Shown: one piece after another, positions 48,525 to 60,168 of the stretch | Numbering within the stretch: position 1 is the first letter of the stretch | Layout: each line of letters begins with the position of its first letter | Assembly: GCA_035772785.1 (NCBI GenBank) | Contig: JAOCPU010000007.1 | Coordinates: forward strand, 124,001 to 188,000 | DNA length: 64,000 bases | Reading direction: 5' to 3' | Source: Phlebiopsis flavidoalba | Taxonomy: Eukaryota; Basidiomycota; Agaricomycetes; Polyporales; Phanerochaetaceae | Notes under the pieces: generated by a model | The model's input: only the letters and a program-made list of their open reading frames with translations | Database searches by the model: none | What the model was told of the DNA's origin: nothing | Translations under genes and position numbers: made by a program

Positions 48525-51500
48525 ATGAGTGACCGTGGCAGCGATCGAGGTGGCCGTGGACGCGGTGGAGGCTTCCGTGGGCGGGCGTGGCGGCGACCGA
48601 GGCAGCTTTTCCGTGGCGGGAGCATGGCAGCGCTGGTAGTGACCGCGGCGGCTTTCGTGGCGGTTATGGAGGCGGAGACCGTGGAGGTTTCCGTGGGTGG
48701 AGGGGATCGCGGAGGTTTTCGTGGAGGAGTGGTCGCGGTGGCCGCGGCGGTGGGCCCAGGAAACAGGGCGGTACGTGGCGTTAAAAGTTACGCACGCTGC
48801 TACTGCTGTCGATCGTCGATAATTGACAGTGTTGGGACGATTGTAGAGTCTTCGCCCCCGACCAGACCCCCCCCCCCGCCAACGTCGATGCACGTTTAGG
48901 GAGGCAACTCGGAAGACCAACTCGTGGCCGCCTTCAGGGCCTCACTCTTCAAGAGACCGATCTCCCCCCTCCGTGTACCAGGGTTCGGTACTGGTGGGGG
49001 CTCCCATCAAGCTACGAACAAACTTCTTCCCCATCAAGATCCCTAAAGGCCTGACAATTTTCGAGTATTCCGTTCAGATAAAACCCGAGGTGACCGTAAA
49101 ACGGTCTCAGAAAACGTATCTTCCAACTCGCGAGGCTACTGCGGACTGGGAACGCGCGGGCATGAGGAACGCAGTCGCTCATGGGGGATCACGTGTGTCC
49201 GCGCAGCTCTATGCTGTCAAACGACTCCCACAGCCTCTCGTCATCACCGTCCCTTTAACCGATGAAGATGACAACATTCCCGCTCAGCGTGGCCCCAGTC
49301 GAAGCCTAAAGGTGGAAAGAAGGGCGGCAAGAAGCCTGAGCAACCCAAAGAATACTCCTTAGACCATCACATTTGGCCAAGAGCTTGAGACGCAAAGTCT
49401 CGTAAGGTACGTGCTTCTGCTTTTGCTTCTCTCACGAGGATTCGCAAGGTACCTGAGGCTTGATATATTCGCTTCTTCTGTGGTGCGAGTGTATTCGGTT
49501 TCAGGCGTTTTGCTCATTCCTCGTGCTTTGCCATTTTCAATTTCAGTCTCATATATTCTTTGCTCATATCTATACCTAACGTGATACTTGAAGTCATCTG
49601 GCTGGTATGTCCTCAATATCCCCCCTCGCGATTACGGATATCCAGCCCATTGTCTCTGCTTTAAATATCCTCCTTGCCTCCTTCCCAAGTCGCGCGGGGT
49701 GGGAGGGGCGGAGTGATGGTAGGACGAAACAAGTTCTTCCTTCGCTCCGCCGCCGAGCCGCCCGTCTCCATCGGTGGCGGCTTGGAGAGCGTGGAGGTGG
49801 CTATTCTACTCCTCTGTGCAGTCCCGCGCACACAAGTGCAACGTTCATGGCATCAACGTGTTACAAAACGCGTTTGTACAACAAAATACGCGTTTAACAC
49901 TCAATGGTCAAACCGGTCGCGGACGGCCTCGTAGCGTTTATGAACTTGCCAGTTATTTCGGCACTCCGAGAGAGACTATTTCCGAATTCGTTCGTCAAGG
50001 GGGTGTACGTTCCGTCAAGACGATACATCTTGGTTACAGGAAAACGATCAAGGGTTTTCATAAATCCACTGCTCGAGGCAGCACAAATTTGAAGCAGAGG
50101 GATTGGGATGGTCACGGCTTGAGGAGTATTTTTTGGCCAAAAGTTGAGCGTTGGGTTTCATGGGCCGCACTACGTGACTAAGGAGTTCATATATAGAATA
50201 TTCCATTAAGCTGAAATACCCCAACCTTCCGCTGGTGGTCGATGTTGGTGGACAAAAGGCCACCTTCTCCCCGCAGAGGTCTGCGAAATCCTGCCTGACC
50301 AGCCTTACCGAACCAAGGTGCTTGATGAACACACCGCTGAAATGATCAAGGTCGCATGCAGTTTTTGCCTCCCAACGTCAACGGTGCTGCCATTGTCGGC
50401 CGCGGTATCCAAGAGCTTGGCTTCGCCAACCCCAGCCCGACTCTGCGTGCCTTCGGCGTCAGCATCGGCACCGAAATGGCTGTAGTGCCCGGGCGCATCC
50501 TCCCCTCACCCCAACATCCGCTACGGCCAGGGCGCGCCCCGAGTCGACGACCGCGCGAGCTGGAATTTGCGCGACGTCAAGTTCGCTGTGGGAGGCAAGC
50601 TCGACGCCTGGGCTGTCCTGCTCATCCACGATGGCAACCGGGACGAGTTCAACGGGCCAAACGACCCCGAGCTCAAGGCGGCGATCGATGGTGTTCGCGA
50701 AGATGTGCAGGACCCTCGGGCGTGCAGATGCCCTCCCCTCGAAGCCCCCGACGGTTGTTGAGGCGACGCTCCCTCCGAAGGTGCGGGAGGACCCGATCCG
50801 CAAGCGGGCGATACAGACGATCCGCACCGCAATAATGTCCGTCTCTTCGAAGCCATCCCTCGTCTTCGTCATTCTGTCAAACGGTGACCGTCACGTGTAC
50901 TCTGGACTCAAGCATCTGTGCGACGTCTACCTCGATGTGAGCTCCATCTGCGTGCAAGTCTCCAAGTTCCGCAAGGAGAAAGGACAGCTGCAGTACTTCG
51001 CGAATGTCGCCCTGAAAATGAACATGAAGACTGGTGGCGTGAATCATACTCTGGACCAAAGGAACACTGGCTGGCTGAGACAAGAGCCTACTATGATGGT
51101 TGGTATCGACGTCCACGCACCCCGGGTTTGGAACCGTATCGGGAACTCCGTCCATTGCTGCGGTTGTTGCGAGCGTCGACCAACACTTCGGTCAGTTCCC
51201 GGCCAGTATGCGTATTCAGGAAAGCAAGAAAGAGGTGTGTTCTCCTAGTGATATGCTTGGGCACACATTATTAAACGCCGTTTATAGATGGTTACTGCTT
51301 TGGCCGACATGATGGTCGAGCGGCTGAACGCATTCAAGGAGAAGAGCAAGGTGCTCCCCCAGTCGCGTTTTGGTTTATCGTGATGGTGTATCAGAGGTAA
51401 GGTCATTACGAAGCTTTATTATTAACGATGGCTAATTCCAGTCGCAGGGTCAATTCAACATCGTCATTCACGAGGAAATGCCCGAGATCAAGAAGGCGTT

Positions 51501-52088
51501 TCCAAAAGTTCGACACCCCCACAGAAGCCGTACAGGCCCAAACTTACCATCGTCATTTGCGGTAAACGCCACCACACTCGCTTCTACCCGACCGAGGCGC
51601 AGAACGCCGCGAACGACGGAAACCCTCGTCCCGGAACCGTCGTCGACCGTGGAGTCACAGCGGTGTACGAGTTCGACTTCTTTTTGCAAGGTATGTACCT
51701 TAGTCGCATGCATGTATAACTCAACCCACTAATACGTTGGCATTTCACAGCACACGGAGGTCTGCAAGGCACTACACGGCCTACGCACTACTACGTCGTG
51801 CACGACGAGATCAAGTTCACCGCGGACCAGCTCCAGACGCTCACCAACGACGTCAGCTACATGTTTGCTCGCGCGACCAAGGCCGTGAGCCTCGTATCCC
51901 CGGCTTACTATGCCGATCTTGCCTGCGAGCGTGGTCGCTGCTACCTCCACGCGCTGCTCCAGGGCATCTCCGACTCTGGCACGACGGCCTCGAGCGGGAC
52001 TGGGGAGGACGAGGTCGCAGCTGAGGCACGGGCGATGTGGAGGAATGGAGTCGGGGGAAAGCTCAGCAAGACCATGTTCTACCTGTAA
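48525..52088 (+). CDS. Argonaute protein (RNA silencing)
   Basis: Binds small RNAs and cleaves or represses matching transcripts. The ATG at 48525 opens an Arg/Gly-rich N-terminus (GGFRGR, RGGFRGG repeats to about 48780). The N domain has LRTNFFPIKIPKGLTIFEYS (about 49015) and linker 1 has DIQPIVSALNILLASFPS (about 49630). PAZ-region pieces are legible near 49900-50250, followed by YPNLPLVDVGGQKATFLP-like sequence and PPNVNGAAIVGRGIQELGF (about 50365). The Mid domain has APRVDDRASWNLRDVKFAVG (about 50540). The PIWI domain carries the tetrad DEDH: GID (about 51105), the Glu of KKEMVTALADMMVERLNAF (about 51290), RDGVSEGQF (about 51378) and the His of THYYVVHDEIKF (about 51785). It ends GKLSKTMFYL with TAA 52086-52088. 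Full length (about 950 residues) seems present, so slicer activity is plausible. Frame breaks occur near 48590, 49700, 50495, 51115 and 51550. Confidence 0.93.
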
Positions 52089-52795
52089 ACCCGACCTGGG
52101 CTGCGCGGATGTTTAGCGTTTCTTGGATAGTCTGACTTGTACTTGTATCACTCTCTCGCGCCTTCCGACTAGTGTATATTAGTTGTGTGTTGTACGTTCT
52201 GTTGTTGTATTGCCAATGTCTATAGACCCAGGCGTGGATGGAAATTCGACCAGAGTGACGCGTGACGCGTCGACGCGAAACTGCCATTAGCGCCCGACTC
52301 CAGTCGGCATCAATTTGAGGCACCCTTGGGCCTCGGGTTGACATTGGTCTTCATGTGCATCTGTTCAATCGAAACCACTACTTCTTGCCAAACTCGAAAC
52401 CATATTCCGGCATCTAATACGTACGAGACCGCCCGTTTGTCTTGTATTCAGGTACGACCGGGCTCGTGTAATAAACAGACAGCGCGCGGCGAGATCGTCA
52501 TCACTTTACTGTCGATCCTCAAGGCACAGTCCCCCTGGACGTCAAGCACATATTTGATTGTGGAATGGTAGCAGAAATGTCGTGCCGGACTCACGAGCTC
52601 GCCGCGTCGGTGTGTCGTCCTGCCGATTATTCTCTAGGCACCAGGATGTTTTGGTGAGCATCGAAGACTGGAAACTCTGCCCGACTCTGACTGTACCTCG
52701 CCTTTCAGTCCTTGGTCAGCCTGCCTTGGTATCTAGAATCACGTCTGGCATTGTCTTAGGCTGCTTTTAGCGGTCTCAAGCGGCTCCTGGGCTAA
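52089..52795. other. Intergenic region after Argonaute
   Basis: 3' flank of Argonaute and the upstream region of gene C. No conserved coding sequence. Confidence 0.5.
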
Positions 52796-52802
52796 TATAA
52801 AA
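52796..52802 (+). promoter_or_regulatory. Probable TATA box of gene C
   Basis: TATAAAA, 155 bp upstream of the gene C start codon, followed by a pyrimidine- and CA-rich leader. Spacing is close to that of the Argonaute gene upstream. Confidence 0.45.
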
Positions 52803-52950
52803 GTCTGAGCGAACACCGCAACGCACTCAATCCCCCTTGTGCCTTCCTGATCCCAGTTTTTCTCCTAGGCCGCACTCCCTGACCACGAAGCGTACGTGTA
52901 ATATGAAAGGCTACATCTACATATAGGTTTTAATTGTCGGACCCCTCAGC

Positions 52951-55128
52951 ATGGAATCTCTGAGGACGTATCGTCGTTACGACCAAGCAGCGTTGACATT
53001 CGTGTGGACGGACACCAAGACGGAGATTAAGATTGGACAAACGACACGGGAAATTGTGCTCCTGGAGTGTAGAGAACGTCCCGATGAGTTCTTCGTTCAA
53101 CTGCCTCCTGAAAACGTAAGTGAATCGCTTCACATTACTCGAAGTGCCGTTGATTCTTTCGTAGTATGGCTCCGCGATCATACTCTGGGACGATCTACGC
53201 GGACGCACTTTGGATGCGAAACGCAGATAGTGTTCGCAGTGGTGACCGTTTGGCCAAGGCTGGTACCATTATCTTCGACCACTGGGTCGATTTAGACCCC
53301 ACGAGCAGGCCATGGCGCGCCTCCTCGGAGATCTTCAAGCCTACACCCAGGATTGGCTCTCTTGATACTTACGCGGTAGCTTGGAACAAGGCTTTGGGTG
53401 ACGCTGTCGCCCACTCTATCACTCAATACAACAACCGCATTGCGAAGATAGGGACCTGGGATGTCAAAGACAGGTATTTCAGCCCGGCTTCCAAATCGAG
53501 CTACAAGCTTGTCTTCGTACCAGAAGTCGAGTGGCTCACGGAGGACCGGCTCAAGGCGCTCGTAGAAGAAACGATCCACGACAGTAAAGATCCGCAAGCT
53601 CTTGGATTTAGCTATGTCGTCGCTAGGCTCTACGTTGGTACCCTCAAAGAACAGGCGGAGGGCGTGGCAGCACTGACACAACAAGAGCTGGACGACTGGT
53701 CTCTCTTGGTCGGGTTGCTGAGCGATGCCGGCAAATTTTTCCAGCTCGTCAAGAAAAGTGGACTGTTTGAAGATTGGTATGCATCCACTCGGGCTCTATT
53801 CCACCTGGATCCCGGTGACGCAGCTCGCGCGCTCTGATCCGTGAGATGACTGGCACGGACTGTTGGATTCGTACCAGACTTCCTGAGCCAGCTGAGGTCA
53901 AGGCATTGAACGAGAATTTGGTCAACAACGGGGTGTTTGGACGGGATCGCGTCACTCCTCCAGCCCCCTACTGTACTACCCTCAAACCCGGTCAGGCAAC
54001 CCTAGCAGAGAAACGGAGACCCACAGCCTCGTTCATGGGGTCATCTGCCAATAACGTGAGTCCGATACCCAGTACAATAGCTTTACTAAATCTCATATCT
54101 CAAGTGGGCAACGAAGACTCTAAAATGGACTGACCCGTGGTCGCGATGAGCTGCTACCCTGCTGAGGTACGCCACTGTTTACGAATGCTTCTGGTCCGTG
54201 CTCAGCCTCGTAACAGTGGCTTCACCGCGAGGCACATAATCTCGAGCAGAAGGTCGCAGACCGCTTCAGCAACATTGTACGTCTCCCTGCAACGCTCATG
54301 TTAACAATCCATGGGCTCAGTGTGATGTTAGATCTTTGGGACCAATGAGTGTAATACTCATATGATGCGGTGAGCCTCTTTTGGTGGCTGTACTCTGCGA
54401 TTTGCTAAACCCAGTGAACTAGCGCGGAAGCGACTATTCGCACTCTGTTAAACAACCCAAACAAAGTCGACGAAGTCCAGTTGGAAACCACCGCTATCGA
54501 CGACCACGTTTCGATGGTGATCGGTATTGACGGACAAGATAAATTGATAGCAAAAGACTGGACTCATCGTCCATGTGAAGCTTGAGACAGGTCCCGACTA
54601 TTGGTGGATCACTTTGCAGCTGAAATATACCATCAAATATCAGCCGAAATACGTGAGTTTACGTAACTAGCTTTCCATCGCATGCATTGACAGGTACACA
54701 AGAACAACAACCCCCTTGAGTCCACTACATACTTCAAACCATTCTCTCGCTATAGGCCTTTCCGCTTCGAAGTGGATCTCGACGCCAAAGTCACTAAGGA
54801 CTACTTTCGAGCAGCAGCCGTTCAAAGGAAAGTCAGACTCCACTTGGCGCTCAACGCTCAACGAGAGGTATTTCGACCCGCATGTACACTCCGAAGGAAC
54901 GGCTTCCGACGCGGGGACGACTCCTGTGAAACTCGACTATAGCGAAAAATCAGACCACACCCTCCGACAACAAATCACTCGGTCCTTGGGACAACGCGGG
55001 CACGAAGTGAGCATTGATGCAGTGTAGTTGGATGAGGCTGACGATCTTGCTTCACACAGGACTCGACCAAAGGACGGAGGCTCCTCATCCGTCGATGCGG
55101 CCAGTCTCCGACGTTCAAAAGCAAGTAG
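52951..55128 (+). CDS. Gene C: best preserved member of the unrecognised A/B/C family
   Basis: The ATG at 52951 starts MESLRTYRRYDQAALTFVW. The first exon ends at FVQLPPEN with a GTAAGT donor near 53117. The long second exon carries IIFDHWVDLDPTSRPW and LDTYAVAWNKALGDAVAHSI (matching the WMNAL block of B), then a gene C-specific part (EVEWLTEDRLKALVEETIHD, about 53525). The family blocks continue with ALNENLVNNGVFGRDRVTP (about 53905), RRPTASFMGSSAN (about 54016), LHREAHNLEQKVADRFSNI (about 54222), NSAEATIRTLLNNPNKVDEV (about 54423) and TYFKPFSRYRPFRFEVDLDA (about 54727). After the last intron (55013 to about 55060) the protein ends STKGRRLLIRR...TFKSK with TAG 55126-55128. No signal peptide or membrane helix. 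The protein would be about 550-600 residues. I cannot assign a function; the shared order of six blocks makes homology with A and B firm. Confidence 0.65.
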
Positions 55129-55207
55129 TCGAGGTGCAGTGTAAAGGATTTATGCGGGTCTACTCTTGGTATAGTAATGCGGGATAAGCACATAATGTAA
55201 AGCAACA

Positions 55208-57285
55208 TCAGTTTACGTGACTAAAATTGCATGGGGAGTACGAGCTTTGGCTCTTATCCGAATTGAACGGGGCGGAAACAAGGCCCCCGTCGATTGAGAT
55301 GGAATATTCTGAGTAGCGTTTATGGACATGAGGTTGGATCTCCGGGTATTCTTCAGCGAAATGTTCTTCAGGACGGGGTACCGTTTTCCTTGTTCCTTGA
55401 GTGCCTAGCGAACGGGCCGTGGTCTCACCCAGGGACCCGGCTTGCACCAACCTTGCGTCTGGATCCGGCTGGCAGCTCGACATCCGCGACAGTTTCGAGT
55501 AGGCCAGCATTACAGTCTTCTGGAGGAGTGTCCACAATGTTACGCGTCTTGCTGAGCGGCATGTAATCTACAGTACGCTCGGGAAGAGCAGAAGAGTTAT
55601 CTAGAACTGACGATGGGAATGGGCAAGGGTTGGTGGCCTCTACACCAATGTTGAAATTCATGGGTCCGATCGGTTTCAAAAAAAAAAAAAAAAAAAAAAA
55701 AATCTCGCATGCCCGGCTTCCCGTGCCTGCTTGAGTCGGCGAAGATGAGATGACCCCCGGATTTTCGCCCGTCGATTTTTCCATATCGAGCTGCGGTGTT
55801 ATGCTCCAGCATGAGATCGCAATCGAAACGGCTGGAGCGGGTTTTTGCGACAATCTTGCATTCGATTCTTGATCCTAAGGGTCCCGAGTCCTTGAGCGAG
55901 AGAAGTGAGCACGTCGTCCTGATCTGGACTATCAGTAGTAGACCCAGGCGCTGTGACACGGTCACGAGAAATGAGAAGTTGATATCTAAGTAGTCGCATG
56001 GGAGGGATGCGTCAGAATTCCACTGAGAGGATCAAAGACAAAAAGTCCATACCCATGCTCGCTCATAAGAACACTCGTGGGCACGTAGTACTATGGAAGT
56101 AAAACATGCCTTGCCCCAAGTGTCGGTGACGGTCGGATCTGCTTTATACATCCCAACCGATCGTTTGCTTGAAGAATGCTGGTATACTGGTCAGGCTTAA
56201 TGGTCGAGTCCGTAAGAGAAACCGCAAAGATTGCGAAGGGAGAGTCTGTCGAGCGAGATGTCCCATCACGCGCTCACTGGTCACAGAGTGGTGATGCTCT
56301 ACAAAAACCCGTAAGCCCATACCCGCAATGCATTACCGTCGGACATACCGAAAGCATATGGGCCGCTCCGACTGTCGCTCCATGATATTCGGGCCCAGTG
56401 CAAGATCATGATCTGGCATATCCACATACTAACGAGGCGTTGAGCAACCTCCAATCGGTCGCAATTTGGTGCTCTAAGAATGCCGTGAGCATCAAAGGAA
56501 AAGATTGTGCCTAGTGGAACCATATCAAAGGCCCTTTGCCCTAGACCCCAAGAAACTCGCGCCTGCAATCCCCCGATCGTGAACGAGTAAACGGTCTTCA
56601 ACCTTCGGGTCAGGCTGGGCGTTTCGCCAGCGAAAAGTCCTACATTCTCCCTAAAATATATGCTTCCCAGAGTTCGTGAACCAGTAATCCGCAGTGGCGA
56701 GTTTGATGATAGGTTTGAATATTTGCTCAAGCCAGTTCCGAAGTCTGGTCCAACCGTGCTGGATGAATACCGCTCGGCATATGCCTCGAAAAGATCCACG
56801 CCAACACCCTTGGGTGGTGTTTCTTCTGATAAAACATGGGCGGTCCCACTCCTTGACGCTCCTATGATCGTTCTCCACGAGCTCGGCCCACGGTCGTGTG
56901 CAGATGAAGACAGTAGGCTATTCCTACCAAATGTGTCATTGGTCGATACCCGTCTCTCGAGACCGTCTGATGGGCTTAGGTTTGGTGTCAGCGATTCGTG
57001 TCGCAGAATAATCACAATTGTACATACGTACCTGATGATGATCTGTACTTAATCTAACCTCTTCAACCAATATGGCGCAGAATGAGGTTGACGCAGCGGT
57101 CTCACACAATGAAACTCCAGCAAGTCGTTGTTATCTTCCGAGCGCGGAATGCAATTACGAGCGCGACGTAACAGGTTGTCGTTGAGCCTTGGAATCTCTT
57201 TCGTTCGAGGAACATTACGGTGTTGCTTGAAATGGTCGCGTAGGGCTGTCGAAGTGCGCGTGGAGGTGTCACGGTGGTAAGACAT
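55208..57285 (-). CDS. Uncharacterised protein, frame-broken
   Basis: Minus-strand coding-like pieces in order: from an ATG at 57285, MSYHRDTSTRTSTALRDHF and NDNLLRRARNCIPRSEDNND; a long frame 56299-57015 with VGVDLFEAYAERYSS, YSFTIGGLQARVSWGLGQRA and GTIFSFDAHGILRAPN; YYVPTSVLMSEHGYGLFVFD followed by PLSGILTHP (about 56050); DQDDVLTSLAQGLGTLRIKN (about 55900); and a disordered C-terminal part ending QSSYSPCNFSHVN with the stop at 55208. A run of 25 A (T on the coding strand) at 55678-55702 probably lies in an intron. Whether all pieces belong to one gene is uncertain, and part of the plus strand (56660-57052) is also open. No domain recognised. Confidence 0.35.
55678..55702. repeat. Homopolymer A25 tract
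   Basis: Twenty-five consecutive A on the plus strand. On the minus strand it would be a long T run, compatible with a polypyrimidine stretch of an intron in the uncharacterised gene or with the trace of a retroposed poly(A) tail. Length is likely to be misestimated in any assembly. Confidence 0.6.
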
Positions 57286-57696
57286 GTTGGCAGCTCAACG
57301 TTTAGCGGTCACAGAGTCCGAGTTGGATGTGCAAAGGTGGGGAGGGAGACGAGCGAGCGTGACAGTAAGGAGTAGCGAGCATAATAAAGGCTCAGAAGTG
57401 ACTGGTCAGCATTACCAGCCCTGTCAACCGCGAGGCCCCGAGGCCCCACGGTCGAAGAGAGTGAGTGTCAGCCGAAGCTTGGCCGAAGCGGCTGGACCAC
57501 CGCTTTGCGCCACGAAGACGGCGCTTACCATATATGGTTGCGAGTCCCGGCCGCGGCGGTTCCCCCGCTCGTCCGTCGCCAACCAGTGTGAGTACATGAC
57601 ATGCATGAGTTTATAATGTGCCTAAAGAACACCTTATCAAATATTACATTTTGAATAATAAACAAAGCCAGCAAAAAATTGTAGGATAAACGACTA

Positions 57697-60100
57697 CTAA
57701 TCACAAAAAGCGACGGGAATATCTTTGCCAGCCGCTCTAATCGATCCAAAGAGGGACCTTCCACTTTAGCAAGCTGCTCTGCAATCCCCTGTTTGTCTTG
57801 TCCAAGCAGCCATGTAAGCTCCAGGACACCAAGCCCATCGACGTGATTGACAGGCCGGCCTCGAGTCTTTGGTCTAGGGGGGAGGGTGAGGATGATTGCA
57901 AGACCCGTCATTGCGAGCGACACCACAAATGCGGCCAGTGGCTGTTAAAAGTAAGACACATCGTAGGAGGAGCTCTGATGCAACAGACCAACTTACAGTC
58001 CATTTGCTGATCTGTCGATATCGCATTGCGAGAGGCAGTCAGTATCACATGCTGTTGACGCCATATTTGACACCCACCGAGACAGTATAGCTATAGTCGT
58101 ACTCGCGCTCTGGAAAAGCGAGATACTCTGATTATTGACAGCGCGTACGGCAGCTAGTCTCCACATGAGTGTGGGAAACACAGATAGAAGAACGTAGTGC
58201 TCACCACGCCAATATACGGCAGATATCGCCTGTTCTAGAGCAACTTCTAAATCGCCCAAGTTTACGGAGTGTGTATCGTCACGATAAAACCCAAGCGCTT
58301 CCATTAAATTACTAATAGATTGCCCTTAGTACGGTCCACAACAGCTAAACGGTCCAACATACTCTTCGAGTAAGGAAAGTGTGTTGTTCGCAGTGGTCGT
58401 AGATCCATCGATGGTGTAGAATTGGACTGAGTGGCTCGTAGGAGCGAGGCTCCCGAAGATACCAATCTGGGAGCACGTGAAATCAGCGGAAAGGAAATCA
58501 TGAGAACAGAGGGCCAAACCGAATGCAGGCCCAAATCTATCGGTGTATCGGGGAGAGTCCAGTCTACCCAAGAAGAAGATCGGAAGTTAAGGCTGTCGTT
58601 GTATCCTGCCGTCGAAAACGGGAAGAAGTCGGTGAAGACCTGGACAGTCCCGGGCAGTGGCGTGAGCTTTACGTTGCATGCCATTACTTTGGATTGAAGA
58701 GATGGATGCTGCATGAGGTGAGCAGAGCAATATATATATACACATTGTGGTGAAGCTTACAGCAGTCTGAAGGAACGATGCAATGAGTGGGAAAATCTGA
58801 GGCTCTAGCGTTGCAGATGACCCCTCAGATTTAGCATCGTCTAAGACTGGCAAAAGTTGAAGCTAGAAATATAACCGGTGGCGACGGGGTGTCGTTTGTG
58901 ATATTCGCCCATAGAGTGGGACGAATATTGAGCGTTCGAAGATGCTAGTTTAACGCCACGATAATCAGCCGGCGGAACGTAATCAATCCTGGCATGAAAC
59001 GCACTGGGAGAGACATCAATGCTAGCAAGCTGTTCATGCACAAACAATGGATATGAGGCGTTTGTGCTGAGGGGGGTTCCCTGATTGCTTAAGTCCGGGT
59101 ACAGCTTGACATATCGCGTCGAAATAGTGCCGTTTACGAAGACGTCGGAGTCGGTCGCAAAAGTTAGGGACGTCGTATATGAGGTTGTTCGTCAGACCCG
59201 TCGTCAGCACATCTTGCTCCGACAGCAACAATGGGATGATGTCAACGATAGGAAATGCCTCTTGTATCCTGAAGATAGCAAGGTGGGGTATGTTATAATA
59301 TTGTCAGATACTCGAGGCTTACTGATTTGGGTCTTGTCCAATATTCGGTACGTACTCTGTCAGCCATTTGAATATCAGTCGGATCGCCTATGATGCTTCC
59401 TGGGGTGATGAGATCGGGTGCCAAGATGGTCATGACCATCCCACCGGAGAAATACAGGAGTATGCAGACGATGGCAACGAATCGCGCGGAGATCTTTGCG
59501 CAACTCACTGCGTTTTGCTGGCGGCAAAGAAATAAAAACAGGGAGGTTGCGGTTGCGGTACTTCCAGAGAGTGGCGCCGGTTGCGCCTAGTGAGAGCCAC
59601 GCAGCAGATTTATCGTGCATTTGCAGTGAGTGTCTGTTCCAGGTGAAGGTCTCGTTGGAGGGCTAGCTTTTGGGTAATGAAGAGCAGAGGAATAAGGTAT
59701 ATCTGGCAGTGGCTGGGGGTGTCAGTAGCAAGCTGAGCGAAAGTGAAGAACGAACGTGGACAAGACCTTGGGACAATCACGTTCGCGTGAGGACTGTGAC
59801 ATAGTAAAAGAGAGTTCCAGTAACGACATCCAAGTTATTCTCAGGGACCTTGATCGCGTCATCTCGAAGTTTGAAGCGCAAAACTACGAGGACGAGATGA
59901 ACACCAGCAAGGATGAGGTGCATAAGAACACAGAGAACGAAGAGTAGCCAAGCAGAAGATACATTGGGGTCGGGGGGGTCGAGGAGGATGAGTGTACAGT
60001 CTGTGAAGGAAGAGTCTGAAGCTCGCTTTCAGGACGAGCCGGGGTTTCCGCAACCTCTTTGCTTAACCTGACGCTGCCCCGTCGAAGAGTGGAAGCTCAT
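57697..60100 (-). CDS. Multi-pass membrane protein, basidiomycete-specific type
   Basis: Large fungal membrane protein of a type common in Agaricomycetes, role unknown. The probable ATG at 60100 (MSFHSSTGQRQ) precedes a first membrane segment SSAWLLFVLCVLMHLILAGV (about 59960), then LRDDAIKVPENNLDVVTG. LLFITQKLALQRDLHLEQTL (about 59690) leads to HDKSAAWLSLGATGATLWKY (about 59600) and PVFISL. The next segment is FVAIVCILLYFSGGMVMTIL followed by APDLITPGSI (about 59450). A long extracytoplasmic-like part has DDTHSVNLGDLEVALEQAIS (about 58260). The final membrane segment SLAMTGLAIILTLPPRPKT (about 57900) is followed by GLGVLELTWLLGQDKQGIAE (about 57820) and a probable end AGKDIPVAFCD with TAG 57697-57699. 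Frames break repeatedly. The order of segments fits known predicted proteins of this type, but no biochemical role is established. Confidence 0.7.
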
Positions 60101-60160
60101 AGTGCATGGGGAGGAGGATAGGTGTTGAGAGATAATAGAAACACCGCGACCGGAGACAGT

Positions 60161-60168
60161 TATAAATA
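60161..60168 (-). promoter_or_regulatory. Possible TATA box of the membrane-protein gene
   Basis: On the minus strand TATTTATA lies about 60 bp upstream of the proposed ATG at 60100. Position and composition fit, but no other promoter evidence is available. Confidence 0.3.

Noticed and set aside
57284..57616. 110-codon plus-strand open frame between two minus-strand genes
   Set aside because: Arg/Ser-rich composition without motif, in the probable promoter of the minus-strand gene at 55.2-57.3 kb.
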